Notes: generated by a model not told the origin, from the letters alone. A stretch of DNA of 64,000 bases from Oenanthe sinensis (GCA_028671895.1 CM053810.1:67395501-67459500); one strand, 5' to 3'. Shown: positions 47,375 through 60,050, counted from the first letter of the stretch. Made by a program: numbers and translations.

Positions 47375-48352
47375 ATTGATCTACCATATTTATTATTTTA
47401 TCCATAATTTACCAGAACCAATAAATTTATGACTTTTTACAAAAAAAATTACAAAATTACTTTTTACAAAAAAAATTACAAAATTACTTTTTAGAATTTT
47501 AAATATTTTACATACATTTTAAGATTATGGTAATATTTATAAAATTAATATTACATTCAGCTTTTCTTATCAAAAATCAAATTAAATTCAGCCATGGATG
47601 TTGTGTCAAAAAATTATTTTTATATCTATTTCAAATAAATGGCACTCAACAAATAATTTAAAATATTTCAACTTTTTTAGAATAATTAATTATAAACATA
47701 AATTATTTAATATATTAGAATTTAATTTAAGAAAAATACGAAGCACAGAATGAAAACGAAGCAGTACTATTAATAATATTTTTGGAGAATGAATAAATTG
47801 GCATATTAGTTCTTTTAAAAAAAAACAAAAAATAATTGGCATATGGGCTCCGTTTCATCTGCATCAAAACCTATATAAATCAATATCGTTGGGATCGGAA
47901 AATTTTATTATTTTAATGAGATTATTAATTTATCGATTAATAAATATTTTATTATTTTATCGATAAATTAATATTTATTAATTTACACAATATTTCATAT
48001 CAAATAAATTTTTTTATTTAAAACCTAATACAGTATGCAGATGGACATCCATAATAAATTATATATATATATTATTGTATATAATTTTATTATAAAACCC
48101 AATATGAATTAACAATTTTATTATCAAACTAAATAAAAATACTATATAAATGCATATCAAACTATTATAATTCATACAAAAATTAAAAATATACTCTCTG
48201 CCCTTCACAAAATTAGGGATAAAATCGAATTTGATACTCATGAAAAGCAGAAGTGTTCAACTGATATATATTTTAGCAAAGTTGTCTGGAAAATATTTAG
48301 GTATCATATGTTATATATAAAAAATCAATTTTTAATGAATTATTATTTTATA

Positions 48353-48703
48353 CTCTCTCTGCCCATTTTAACAGCTTTTTAGACATTTGCACATAGACCA
48401 ATTTTTACATTTATTAAAGAGTTTTAAATAATTCTAATACTCAGTGTTTAGTGAAATATTTATAAGAGTAGTCATGTACAATAATCAAACACACTAATAC
48501 ACTAATGTGAGTAGTACTTCTATTTAAATTGAAAAAAAAGTGAATATTGCACGGGATACTATGAAGTGCATTGAAAATTATAAGTGTCATTAATGAGAAA
48601 TAATTAAAAATCAATCATTTTTTAGTAATAAATCAAGAAATCAGCCGTTATTTTGGAACAAAAACTATTTTATATAAAAAAATTTAAAATGGGACGAATA
48701 GAG
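48353..48703. mobile_element. Stowaway-like MITE
   Basis: Left CTCTCTCTGCCCATTTTAA and inverted right CTCTATTCGTCCCATTTTAA, flanked by TA on both sides. Length is 351 bases. Confidence 0.75.
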
Positions 48704-49035
48704 TATTTATACAGGGTCTTCGAGGATTTCTCAAAAAAATATTATTTTATACATTTAACGATAATATTAATTTATCACATTGGTACAAGTCGGGATCGGA
48801 AAAAAGTATTATTTAATCAAAATTATTAATTTATCTAATATTCAGGTTTTAATTTAATTTATGCCGTTTTTCTATTCATGTTTGGCCCAATATATAGCCC
48901 GTCTCGACCCGAGTAGCTCTGACTGCAACAATCTGGAGACGGGTCGGAAATTATATTGAGGAATCTTTGATTCTCTACTTTAAATTCAAGAACAGTTGAT
49001 TCCTTAGACAAACCCCACTCACTTGAATTATAGTC

Positions 49036-52000
49036 ATGTAAGCTATGTTTCTTGATTTTTTAATGATTCTTGTCATATTCTTGATTGCAAAATTTAAGAT
49101 ATGTAATTAATAGATACTTCTTGATTATAGCTTATGTATATATGATGTTTGTATCTATGGTTGAATAAAAATTACATCTTGTTATGTTTATATTCTTTTT
49201 TTAGTGATTCTTGATTATATATAGGTGGTTCTTGATTATGTAGATAGATGATTCTTGATTATAGCTTCTATAGTTCTATGTATAATGTGTATATTTTAGG
49301 TTAGGAGAAGAAGAAGTTGCAATAGATGCAATTAAACATGCTTTGAGGGCGCTGAGAAATCGCCATTTGGTTGAGGAAGGAGCTCATGGGCCTGCTTCTG
49401 TTGCTCTTTCGAGGCCCTTCATTTCTCAGGTCGACTCCCTTTTAGTTATCAAGTATGTTTAGATGAATTGTATTTGCGAAGTTATGTAATGTGTATCAAT
49501 AAATTTGTGTCATTAAAGGGTTCGGCGTGGAAGGAAAAAGCAGAAAATCTTGAAACTGAACTTCAGCAATGTTATAAAGCTCAATCCCGATTATCGGAAC
49601 AGCTTGTTGTAGAAGTGGCTGAATCCAGAGCTTCAAAATCATTACTTAAAGAAAAAGAGGAGTTGATCACCACTTTGCAGAATGACCTTAGTCAAGCAAG
49701 GTTGGGTTTAACTTAAAACTACTTCTAAGATTTTGTATTCAATTGGTATCACATGAATTATTCGTACATGGTTTTCATGCTGCAGTGAAGAGTGCACTAG
49801 TCTGAAAGCACTTTTAGAAGAAAAAACACGAGCTGTAGAATTGTTTACAAGTGAGAATCTGGAACTAAAAGCTCAACTTGAAGAGGCGAGGGTCAGAGCT
49901 GATGCTGCTCTGGCTGAAAATAAAATGCTAATTGATCGTTGGATGCTGCAAAAGATGCAGGATGCTGAAAAGCTTAATGAGGTGATTTGATTGTTAGGGT
50001 ATTAATATGTCCTATATTTGATATCACTAATCATTATATATAGAAAAATGCCAATTTTACCACTTTTTTAGATAGTTTATATGAAAATAACGATTTCCGG
50101 AGAGGTGACCATTAATACCCGCCTGATACGTTCTCTTGAAATGCGTATCCCATATACGCTGGTTTCAAATGCGTAATATGTTTTGATTTGACCCACACCC
50201 ATATTATGAATGTGTATTAAGCCTGTACTGATTGTGTCTGATCTCCGGTTTGTGATGCTTTATACTGAAGTATACTCGGCCTCCATCTTCAATTAACCTA
50301 CCATACCTATCACAGCACTTTGAAATTTGAATATTTGATATGTAAGTATAGGTGTATGTATATGTGTGTGAAAGAAGTGTTCAGAACAAACGTCAAATAA
50401 AAGTGGGGATGGATGGATAAGTGGGATGAATTTTATTGGCTGTTACATTTTTGTAATTATGCATCTGTAACTTTCTCCATTCCCCAAACCCTATGCTGAA
50501 AATGCTAGAATGCATACCATGCTATAAACAAGTATTAAGGTGTATCATCAGCAAAATCTACACAAGATGCGCGTTTCAGAAAAGCGTCTCCGTGAATACC
50601 CATTCTGAAAATGCTTAACTCGTTGGTACAAATGGCCACTCATTTCGGGATTGGTATTTGTGTCAGTTAGCTGTCAAAAACTGGTATTTTTGTCCTTTAG
50701 CCTTATATATATTATGCGCTAATGGTCCCGTGCTTGACATTTCTAAATATCTAGCCTTTCCCTAATATTGTTGTTGCCTTTAATAAATTGCTATTCTTAT
50801 TTTTTTACTTTGTAAAGGACTAATTGCACAACTTTATCCAGCTAGTAGGCCACACTTCCCTCAATAGGTGGAAATACATCGTGGGTGAAGTTTGCACAAA
50901 CAGTTATTTCCTCTTATATCTTAATAAGATTTATTTTTATTAGTGAAGATTTTTTCATCCTTTCAAAAATAAAAGAAAGTGCTTCCTGCAATACATACCA
51001 AGTTAGGGATGTTAAATTGGCAATGTCGCAGGGTGGTGCCTAGCACTTGAAATAAAGATTGTTAAATAGTCACATTTCTTTCTTCTTTTTAGTCCTTATA
51101 TCTCTTTTCCTGTTTATAGTTTAATGAAATCTACACTTTTCAGAGTGAAGTATATTTCCCTAAGCTTGAGTAGGCCTGTTGGCCATTTTTTTAATGTTAT
51201 TTCTTATAGTGTATTTATTGTTTGTGAACATTCGCTCATTGACTTGGGTAGTGTGGGATTGGGTTGGTGAGACACTGTAGGGAGTAGATGACAAGGGAAC
51301 CTATATATGCCTATAGGTTACACACAAACACTCACTTGTTGAATACTCCCTCCATCCCCTTTTAGTTGTCCCTTTTACTTTTTACGCATATTTTAACGCG
51401 CATAAAAATTGTAGTTCGATAACATATTTTTCGAATTTTCTTTTTTTAAATAAAAATTTAAATATTAAACTTTTATTTAGGAAAATAAAATTTGAAAAAT
51501 AAGTTGCCGAACTATGTTTTTTATGCGCGTTAAAATACGCGTAAAAAGTCAAAGGGACAACTAAAAGGGGACGGAGGGAGTATAACCCAGCTGGGTGGGA
51601 TCTGGGATCCTTGAATAGAGAAATTTTTAGAGCCTTCCTCATTATATGGTTACCATTGTATCATAATTAAGTCACGATGAGTTGGTACTGAAATAGCTTT
51701 AAAGTTACAGTTGATTTTGCCTTTCAGTTTCTCTTATGTTACATCCTCTGAGAGTTAAAGTGTTTGCTGACAAAAACTATTATCCATTTTTTAGGCAAAT
51801 GCTATCTATGAAGATATGCTGGATAAGGTTAAGGCAAGCAGTATAGAACAGCTTGCGCGGCAGCAAGTGGATGGTGTGGTTCGCCAGAGTGAAGAGGGTG
51901 CGGAGTACTATGTGGAGTCTACTATTCCTACTGCAAACAGATACAAGATCCCTGCCCATCAGGGCGGCTGTGCTGCTATGGTATTTGAGTACAACTCTAA

Positions 52001-52817
52001 CAATTTGATAAGTGGAGGACAGGACCAGAATATTAAAATGTGGGACACAAATTCTGGTTCACTCAATCGAACACTGCATGGTTGTTTGGGCTCTGTTCTT
52101 GATCTTGCAATCACCCACGATAATAAATCCATCATTGCTGCAAGTAGCTCAAACAATTTGTTTGTTTGGGATAAAGATTCCGGTCGGGTTCGGCATACTC
52201 TAACAGGTCATGTCGATAAAGTATGTGCCGTAGATGTGAGCAAGTTTTCAAATCGCCATGTTGCTAGTGCAGCTTATGATCGAACGATTAAAATTTGGGA
52301 TCTGCAGAAAGGGTATTGCAGTAATACAATTATTTTTCCTAGTAATTGCAATGCACTTTCTTTTGGCATGGATGGACTTACTATATGCTCTGGTCATGTT
52401 GATGGAAATCTTCGATTGTGGGACATTCAGACAGGAAAGCTACTAAGTGAAGTGGCTGCGCATTCACTTTCGATAACTTCAATATCTTTGTCAAGAAATG
52501 GAAATGTGTTATTAACAAGTGGGAGAGATAATGTTCACAACTTATTTGATATGCGAACTTTAGAGGTTTGTGGGACATTAAGAGCAAGCGGGAACAGAGT
52601 GGCATCTAACTGGAGCAGATCGTGTATCAGTGCAGATGACAGTTACGTTGCAGCCGGTTCAGCTGATGGATCTGTTTATGTTTGGTCAATATCACAAGCT
52701 AAAATCGTAAGCACTTTAAAAGAACACAACTCTTCTGTTCTCTGCTGTTCATGGAGCGGTCTTGGGAAACCATTGGCCACGGCTGACAGGAATGGAACTA
52801 TTTGTACATGGGCGTGA
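49036..52817 (+). CDS. ATG16: Autophagy-related protein ATG16
   Basis: Five coding exons: 49036-49037, 49300-49429, 49519-49700, 49786-49981 and 51795-52817, encoding 510 residues. The first exon supplies only AT of the start codon; the G is the first base of exon 2 after GTAAGC...TTTTAG. No other in-frame ATG exists before the conserved LGEEEVAIDAIKHALRALR. Residues 1-45 form the presumed ATG5-binding helix. Residues about 50-190 are coiled-coil (KEKAENLETEL, ENKMLIDRWMLQKMQDA). Residues about 225-510 form a seven-bladed WD40 propeller (IKMWD, LFVWD, IKIWD, LRLWD, VYVWS), all in one exon. ATG16 joins ATG12-ATG5 to lipidate ATG8 on the growing autophagosome. Intron 4 (1.8 kb) holds two transposons. 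Confidence 0.95.
50043..50702. mobile_element. Mutator-like nonautonomous element in ATG16 intron 4
   Basis: TTATATATA occurs on both sides (50034-50042 and 50703-50711). The ends are diverged inverted repeats: left AAAATAACGATTTCCGGAGA.GGTGACCATT corresponds to inverted right CAAATACCAATCCCGAAATGAGTGGCCATT. A 9-base duplication suits a Mutator-like element, though this one is low-complexity. There is no coding capacity. Confidence 0.55.
51346..51580. mobile_element. Stowaway MITE in ATG16 intron 4
   Basis: Starts CTCCCTCCATCCCCTTTTAG and ends as its near-perfect inverse (CTAAAAGGGGACGGAGGGAG), with TA flanks. The inverted repeats run for about 90 bases, so the element could form an almost complete hairpin. 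It is the least diverged MITE in the window. Confidence 0.9.
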
Positions 52818-53212
52818 TAAACTTCTGTCAATGACCTCGTCATCTGTTATCATCATGTTTGTCTATAACTAAAGCCTGTTTGCAGAGTGGATCATTTCAA
52901 TGGAGATACTGGAGTTTTGAAGGTTGGCATCATGTTGATCGATCACGGTTGATAAATTGGTATGTTACATGGGTTCACATTTCGTGTAATTACACCGTGT
53001 AAAACAGCAATAAGATAAACTCTCTTTGCACTTTAATCGTTTTAGATTCATACGTTATTTGCATATTTACATTCTCGTATTAGTTAAACTCGGGATACTG
53101 CAAGATTGTTCGCAGCCCTCGTTCCTAGGCATCTTATTCTTGATCAAGCTAAAAGTAAGGTTCAGTAGTTACGTTCGGTGATCCTTTGTGATGTATATAA
53201 ATTATTTTGAAG

Positions 53213-53253
53213 AATATTAGAATGTTATTTTCAATTAATAACATTCTAATATT
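53213..53253. repeat. Perfect 17-bp inverted repeat downstream of ATG16
   Basis: AATATTAGAATGTTATT, a 7-base loop TTCAATT, then the exact inverse. It lies about 400 bases after the ATG16 stop codon. Confidence 0.85.
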
Positions 53254-54243
53254 TTAAATCAATTAATTGTCCGAAAGTAAGGTTTTTTCTTTGAGCTCAT
53301 TTTGTTATTTAATTATTTGTGAAAAAAAATGTTATTTTCAATTCGGAAGTTAATAAGTAATTTTTTTAAAAACCTATACATATATAAACAATATTGGCTT
53401 TACTTCTTGGGTCTAGTTTCAATAAGAATTAGGGCCTTTGACAAATTTGAACAATACATTCTTGAATCGTTAAAAATTTTTAATGAATTAGATATGTGAA
53501 TTGTGAATGATTAATAGGAGTATCATTTATTAAAAAATACCTGAATGAAGATATGTTTTATTTTACCCTTACCAAACGTATAATATTATTCAAAAAACAT
53601 TGCAATATACTTCATCTCAATAATAGTTTGATTATCGTGTTCATCAATTCTAGCCTTTATTATGAAAATAAAATAAAATTACAAGACTCTTCTCAAGAAT
53701 ATACTGTTGTAAATGGCATCATAATCTATATTATTTCAAAATAGTAACAATCACATCATTATTAATTCTATATATATTATATATATGGTAACACTAATTT
53801 AAATTTGTTATGTTATAAATAACTATTTAATAGTATTAATATTAATATTGTGTTAATGCTAAGTAAAGTAATATAACTATTTATTTTTTGATGTGCTTAA
53901 TATAATATAAATATATCATACAATAAAAATTGAACATCATAAAGGCTAATTACAACTTCACAAGTATTATGCTAATGACCTAAAATTAGTCACTTTAGAG
54001 TTAGGTTTTAACTACTAATTAACTAAATTCCAGTCCATTACGCAAGGCTATACTTGCAAGTTGCAAATCCCGAATATGGTCCAATCTATCAGATATTACA
54101 TACACACACGAGTACACATAGTTCTGATTTAAACTAGTTTTGGTGAACGTGTGGCACCGCGCCTGCGCACTAATATATTACTTGATATTCATTAGGTCAT
54201 CGGGCATTTTACAAAAATAATGAAATCTTTCTACCAGTCCTCA

Positions 54244-54417
54244 ATAACGCGGAAAAGAGTCGTGTTCACTGAATACGATTCTGTATACTCATTTTAAAAA
54301 TTATAGCACTTCACATTTCACTGTGGCATATAACGCAGAAAAGAGTCGTGTATACTGAATACGATTTTGTATACTCATTTTAAAAGTTACTATAGTTCAC
54401 ATTTCACTGTGGCATAA
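54244..54417. repeat. 86-bp tandem duplication
   Basis: Two copies, beginning at 54244 and 54330, share ATAACGC.GAAAAGAGTCGTGT, CTGAATACGATT.TGTATACTC and CACATTTCACTGTGGCAT, with about ten differences. Confidence 0.8.
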
Positions 54418-55008
54418 TATTACTCGATCAGTTACCTCGATTTGAAGTTATTGGCAGCACTATATTGACTTCTCCTGTATAGTAACGGCCATAACAAGTT
54501 TAAACATCACAATGCACAACTATAAGCTAAGTAACAATGATCAGAATTTCCCAGTTGCATGAATTAATAATATAAACAATATAAACGCAGAAAAATAAAT
54601 GAACATGTATAAATTTAATCTCCACTTGTCAACAATTCTTGATATGGTGTCTATAACAACGCATCCAATCTTCCTCTTTTCAAAGTTTACATCACCAAGC
54701 TTACACATTTTTAGTTTTTGCGTGCCAATTATCACCCCACCACAAATCCAACAAGTACCTTCACAAAATCTACAACTCTTTACTGATACATACAAAACTT
54801 GTAAACCTAAAAGACCTTGTTACTCTTATCTTAGTCTAACATACATCATACACAATGTTCTCCCATAATTTTCATACCAAATCTTGTTCTCCACCACCAT
54901 TATTACTGATTGTTCATGCCCATAAGGAACCTTCAACACAATCTTTATAATTAATGAACAATTGCTTGTATATTCGTACCACCTCCATCTCCATACTCGC
55001 AATCTACT

Positions 55009-55017
55009 ATATAAAGA
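55009..55017 (+). promoter_or_regulatory. Probable TATA box of the KDEL protease gene
   Basis: TATATAAAG lies 62 bases before the start codon, a suitable distance for a short leader such as the one seen here. Confidence 0.6.
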
Positions 55018-55070
55018 AGCCTTATGCATTGTAGTTTTCTCATCTTGCAACAACAACTAGATATATCATT

Positions 55071-56609
55071 ATGGAAACAAAGAAGCTTGTTCTAGTTCTC
55101 CTCTCTTTGGCTTTGGTTCTTGGTCTTTGTCAATGTTTTGAGTATCATGACAGGGAGTTGGAGTCCGAAGAAGGGTTGTGGGGAATGTATGAGAGGTGGA
55201 GGAGCCACCACACTTTGTCGAGGAGTCTTGAGGACAAGAACAAGCGATTCAATGTGTTCAAGGCAAATGTTGAACATGTTCACAACACTAACAAGTTGGA
55301 TAAGCCTTACAAGTTGAAGCTGAACAAGTTTTCAGACATGACTAATCATGAGTTCCGAAGCCTCTATGCTGGATCCAAGGTTAATCACCATCGCATGTTC
55401 AGAGGCGAGCGACTTGGTAATTCAACCTTTATGTATGAAAATGTACGAAATGTGCCTCCATCAGTTGACTGGAGGAAGGTAGGAGCCGTTACCCCTGTTA
55501 AAGATCAGGGCCAATGTGGTAAGTAGATGTACATGTTTGCATAGTACTATAGTAGATTTGTTTCTTTTTATGATTATAATTCCGAAATGAAAAAATAAAA
55601 CATAAAATAGCAAATAAAGTTTTTTAAGTTGCTTGCCTAAATATACAGAAAAAAGCATGCAACACATGTACATGACTTGCGTCGATGTTTTTTATTGCAG
55701 GCAGTTGCTGGGCATTTTCAACAGTTGCAGCAGTTGAAGGAATAAACTATTTAAAAACAAACAAGTTAGTTTCATTATCTGAACAAGAACTTGTCGACTG
55801 TGACACTGAACAAAATCAAGGTTGTAGCGGGGGCCTGATGGACATAGCATTCGAGTACGTCAAGGAAAAGGGAGGTCTTACAACAGAGGCCAAGTATCCT
55901 TACAGAGCTCAAGATGGAAACTGTGATGTTCAAAGGGTACACAATAGGGCAATTTAGTTTTAAAGGTTGTGTTCGTTTTTTAAAGTTTCCGATTTTATAT
56001 GAACATAAATTTAATTGCCTTGCAGGCTAGTCATCCAGCAGTTTCAATTGATGGACATGGAGATGTCCCTGTGAATAATGAAATTGCATTGATGAAAGCG
56101 GCAGCATACCAACCTATCGCTGTGGCTATTGATGCTGGGGGTAACGATTTCCAGTTCTACTCCGAGGTATTCAATTATGCTTAAAGCTCAATAACTAATC
56201 TAAAAACAAATCTACTTATATTTTAAAATTTAATAATGCAAAATTACTATATTCCAGAAAGAACGATACAGTGATTTTCGACTAAAATACAGTGCTTAAG
56301 CATTATCACACATGGACAAACTTAACATACGAGCATTATTGGCAGGGAGTATTCAATGGAGACTGCGGAACAGACCTAGATCATGGAGTTGCAGTTGTAG
56401 GCTATGGAGAGACCAGAGATGGAACTAAATACTGGATAGTGAAGAATTCATGGGGAGCTGAATGGGGAGAGAGTGGCTACATAAGGATGAAGCGAGGCAT
56501 ATCTGCCAGAGAAGGAATCTGTGGCATTGCAATGGAGGCCTCATATCCTATCAAGACCTCCTCAAGTAACCCTGGTGATCAAATGACTACCCCCAAGGAT
56601 GAGCTTTGA
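55071..56609 (+). CDS. KDEL-tailed papain-type cysteine endopeptidase (CysEP)
   Basis: Four exons: 55071-55518, 55701-55936, 56026-56166 and 56346-56609, encoding 362 residues. A signal peptide (LVLVLLSLALVLGLCQC) enters the secretory pathway. The I29 propeptide follows with an ERFNIN-type pattern (RFNVFKANVEHVHNTN) and KLNKFSDMTNHEF. The mature enzyme starts near PPSVDWR. Its catalytic residues are Gln146, Cys152 (GSCWAFS), His288 (LDHGVAVVGYG) and Asn309 (VKNSWGAEWGE). The C-terminus is KDEL, the ER-retrieval signal of the plant CysEP/CEP group. These are stored in ER-derived ricinosomes and released in programmed cell death, for example in senescing or seed tissues. All key residues are present, so it should be functional. 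Confidence 0.96.
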
Positions 56610-57140
56610 AGTCAGATTAACATTATTATCTCCAATTATACTTAAGTTTTACATATTTTTAACTTCTCTGTCGAAAATGAAATCCCCTCTCTCCATAATC
56701 ATGCCTCAGGATGAATTTTATGACACACCGTATCATTTAGTGTAACATCTTTGTGATTGAAGTACGAGGATGAAATAAACTTTCTTTGTTTCATCATCAT
56801 GTTTTTGTGTGATTTCAAGTTTAACTATTCAATCGTTATGCTTTACAATATATACAATCCAAGCAACCACGCGATTTCAAGTTTAACGATTCAATCGTTA
56901 TGCTTTACAATATATACAATCCAAGCAACCACGCTCTTTTATATAATCTAATTGCATACAACTTTATGCAGACAGTGTATCTGACAAGGCTACATCTGAA
57001 TCTACCTATGACTCGAGGGCTAAAACATACCGGCCAAGTAAAAAAGAAATTTTGATACACGGAACATTTACTCTCTTTTTTTCATAAATTAAAAAATTGA
57101 GTATTTTTGCAACAATTTCATCCCATCAACAGAGGTTCTT
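56610..57140. other. Short intergenic region between convergent genes
   Basis: Holds the 3' flank of the KDEL protease, a tandem duplication at 56812-56935 and the 3' flank of the BT gene. No other gene. Confidence 0.5.
56812..56935. repeat. 62-bp perfect-phase tandem duplication
   Basis: GATTTCAAGTTTAAC.ATTCAA through CCAAGCAACCACGC occurs at 56812 and 56874 with only one difference, so the duplication is young. Confidence 0.9.
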
Positions 57141-60050
57141 TCACAGCTTGAAGGTTCTGGTGCCCGAATTTACTCTTGTTTCATCTTCTCTCTTTCTCTT
57201 GGGAATAGACAAGGAGGATATGGCTTTAGCAGATACAACTTTTCTAACCAGTAATTTCCACCTTGTTGATTCATTTCCTGTTCTACTTAGTCGCGTCTTT
57301 AATTTGAATTGCCTGCCACATCGAACCAGAATTTTATTAAATTCAAGTACGGTGTGCATCATCTGATCCAATTATGATACACCAGGACAGATATTATGAG
57401 ATTGACAATCCTTTCTAGACTTTTCTTATTTTAAAATATCATAACAAATATCAACAATTTTGGATGACTCGAATATTACAGAGTAGCCAATTTTCATAAT
57501 TAACAAAAAGACAAGGAGTGATTGAATGGCCAAACCAACAAACTGACCCTACTAGAACTAGACAGCTAACTGAAGAATACGTTTGATCAAAGAACAATGT
57601 ACCTAAGATAATATCCAAGCATCGCAATATGAATAAACTTAGTAGGCTAAGAGTTGAGACACAGAGCAGTCATGTCCCGCCTCTGTCCAAAGAAATTTGC
57701 AGACCTTTAAAGCATGTTCCAAATTAAAATTGCTAACGTGTTTTTCTAATGAATTACACTATTATTTCAGCTAAAATTTAATGACATATACTTGTAAAAG
57801 CAACATTGAAATTATTTCCCATCAATACTCGATGCTCACAAACAAAGCTGAATCTTGAATATGGTTGTAGGAAAACTATAATTGATGCATTAACCGTGCA
57901 GCTTTTCTTACATACAAAATAGGATAAAAAACGAGAAGATTTATATACCTGCATAGGGGAACACTGCAGTTATCCGATTGGTCACAAATGGATGAGTGGA
58001 GTTTCAGCAGCTGCAACATTCTCTTACACCTCATGCATCCTCCGTTAACCCTCTTTTTACAAGTAGCGAAATGCTTAAATGACTGTTGAAGGCCTTCACA
58101 GATTGAGAACTTGCTACAGGGACTTTTACTCTTACTTAGTTCCTTATCATAAGGTCCAACGCTGGTACATCCTTCTGTGCAAATATGCTCCAAACAGTCC
58201 ATGGCTTCACTTAACTGTACATACAAGCTATGCTCCTCTTTATGCCTTCTTGTTCTCTTTTTTCTCTATCATTAAATAAATCAAAGTAATTAGCAACAAA
58301 AATGGTACCCTGGTTATTTAACAAATAAAAAAAATTGTACCCTGGGTTCACTATAGCACTTCCTGTCTGATATAATTTTAAGAACATACGTAAAGCTGTA
58401 AAAAATATAGGTCTGCTGAGATGGTATACCAGTTCAGCTTCATCAATGAACTGTAAAATATCGAGTTCAAGATGAGGATCATGATTCTGAAGAAACTGCC
58501 ATCCTTCAGTATGCTCAACAGCCTTATAATTATTAAAAATTAGCTTCATGCATTTAAGATAAAGGCCTGGTGCATCACAAAGTTTAGCAAGTTGAAGCAC
58601 ATCCACCACATTCTCAATGGTTAATTCTTGAGCCAATGCTTTGGTGCATGTGTGCTTCAGTTGCGGTACTAAATACACATGGGACAGTGCTAGTAGATGA
58701 ATCCCATACTTTTTCATTTCTTCGTCTGTGCACCTGAAGCCACATTAATCAACTTGGTCAATTTCTTAGGTTCACTTCTAAAACCTAGCGCGAACTAAAT
58801 TAATTCTTTGCTTTCTTGGAAGTTTCGAATCGAACATAAAACAAACCATTATTCAATTATCCATTAATATTTGTTTAAAGGTAATTTAGAATCTTAGACA
58901 TCTGCACAACTAATAAAACAAATGACGGCCACCACACTGGACACATCTGTCAAGCCTTGCTACGAAGCAAACTAATATGAAAACTCGTTCATTGATTTAT
59001 TCTTATATGCAAAACTGGCAAGGCATGAAGTGAAAAGTCGGCAAAAAGAGGGGAAAATATATATTCTTGGTCTTGTAACTTGTAAGAATGAGACTAGTAT
59101 ACGAGGAAGAGTAGATTATAGACCAAAACACCATTGATTATAATAATTATACACAAAAGTATTCGTATTGAATAAGTCCAATTATTTTGTAATTAAAAAC
59201 GTTGAGAACAGAGTACAATATCATGCTGTTCACGTAATCACGTTTAGAATTTCAGGTCAACAAATTTTTCAGAGACAGAGTATATTAGTTAATTTTCAAA
59301 AACAATCAAGGATTATCACAATTTTCTAACATCTTTCAGAAATTTCTAAATTTTGACTCAAAATATGCAATTTCAAAAAGCAAAGTGCACACATCTCTAC
59401 CAAATCATAATTCCGACTTCCGATGAAATATACTGGGTATGTTTGGTTTAATTTAGTTACGTATCATTTGATTAACTTTACATAAAAAAATTATGTTTGA
59501 CCTATTCAGCTGGTACATTTTTGGATTTTCAGCTAACATCTGGGAAGCATCACAGAGTTCACAAGTGACCATGTACTTGGTTAAAAAAGCAAAACCTTAG
59601 TTTAGAAAACTGACCTGAAGGAATAAAGGAACTGAACAAAAACAGAAACGGCGTCGCATGGAACGCCGAGAATCTGAATAGTCTTGTTGGTAGAACTCCG
59701 GTGCTTCCTCGGACTAACTAAAATGCTCTCTAATACAGGTGATGCTGCAGCCTACATTTTTAATATCAAAAGCATAAATTATTACTCATTCATATAAATA
59801 ATAACAGAATTTTTTAACACTTATTACTAGTACATGATCCACGTTTATTTAAAAACAAGAAAAGGTTTTAGAAGAGCTCGTCACTCGTTAGTGTACACAT
59901 TTAAATAACGTGACGAATATTTACCAAGATGCTAGCATGTGCCGGGATGCATGTACCATCAGAGCTAATAATTTGTACGTCTGGTTCGTCCATGCTGACG
60001 GCAATTGAAGAATGATCGGTGAGGTTGTCGGAAGATTTTTCCGGTGACAT
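57141..60050 (-). CDS. BTB/POZ and TAZ domain protein (BT1/BT2-like)
   Basis: Five exons on the minus strand: 60050-59925, 59751-59615, 58733-58430, 58265-57949 and 57312-57141, encoding 351 residues. The BTB/POZ domain (about 22-110) includes DVQIISSDGTCIPAHASIL and KTIQILGVPCDAVSVFVQFLYS. A BACK-like helical part follows (KKYGIHLLALSHVYLV, ENVVDVLQLAKLCDAP, LELDILQFIDEAE). The TAZ zinc domain contains LSEAMDCLEHICTEGC, HFATCKKR, GCMRCKRMLQLLKLHSSICDQ and CSVPLCR. The C-terminus is basic (RWKLLVRKVVSAKAISS), as in calmodulin-binding BT proteins. Family members act as CUL3 ubiquitin-ligase adaptors and transcriptional cofactors in nitrate, sugar, hormone and gametophyte responses. The last intron (57313-57948) was identified from phase and the conserved C-terminal exon. 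Confidence 0.93.

Larger units (their letters stand above)
46199..49035. other. Intergenic between divergent PIMT and ATG16
   Basis: About 2.8 kb with no gene. The sequence next to 46199 should hold the PIMT promoter, and that before 49036 the ATG16 promoter and leader. Two MITEs (below) and very AT-rich stretches fill most of it. Related words around ATCGGAAAA and ATTATTAATTTAT near 47890-48000 and 48790-48840 suggest fragments of one repeat family. Confidence 0.5.
52818..55008. other. Intergenic between ATG16 and the KDEL protease
   Basis: The first 300-400 bases are presumably ATG16 3' UTR. The rest is AT-rich without a gene, apart from the hairpin and a tandem duplication. Confidence 0.5.

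Noticed and set aside
57500..57949. Alternative last exon of the BT gene directly after exon 4
   Set aside because: Frames there give a short unrelated tail. The exon at 57141-57312 restores the basic RWKLLVRKVVSAKA end known from BT proteins with correct phase.
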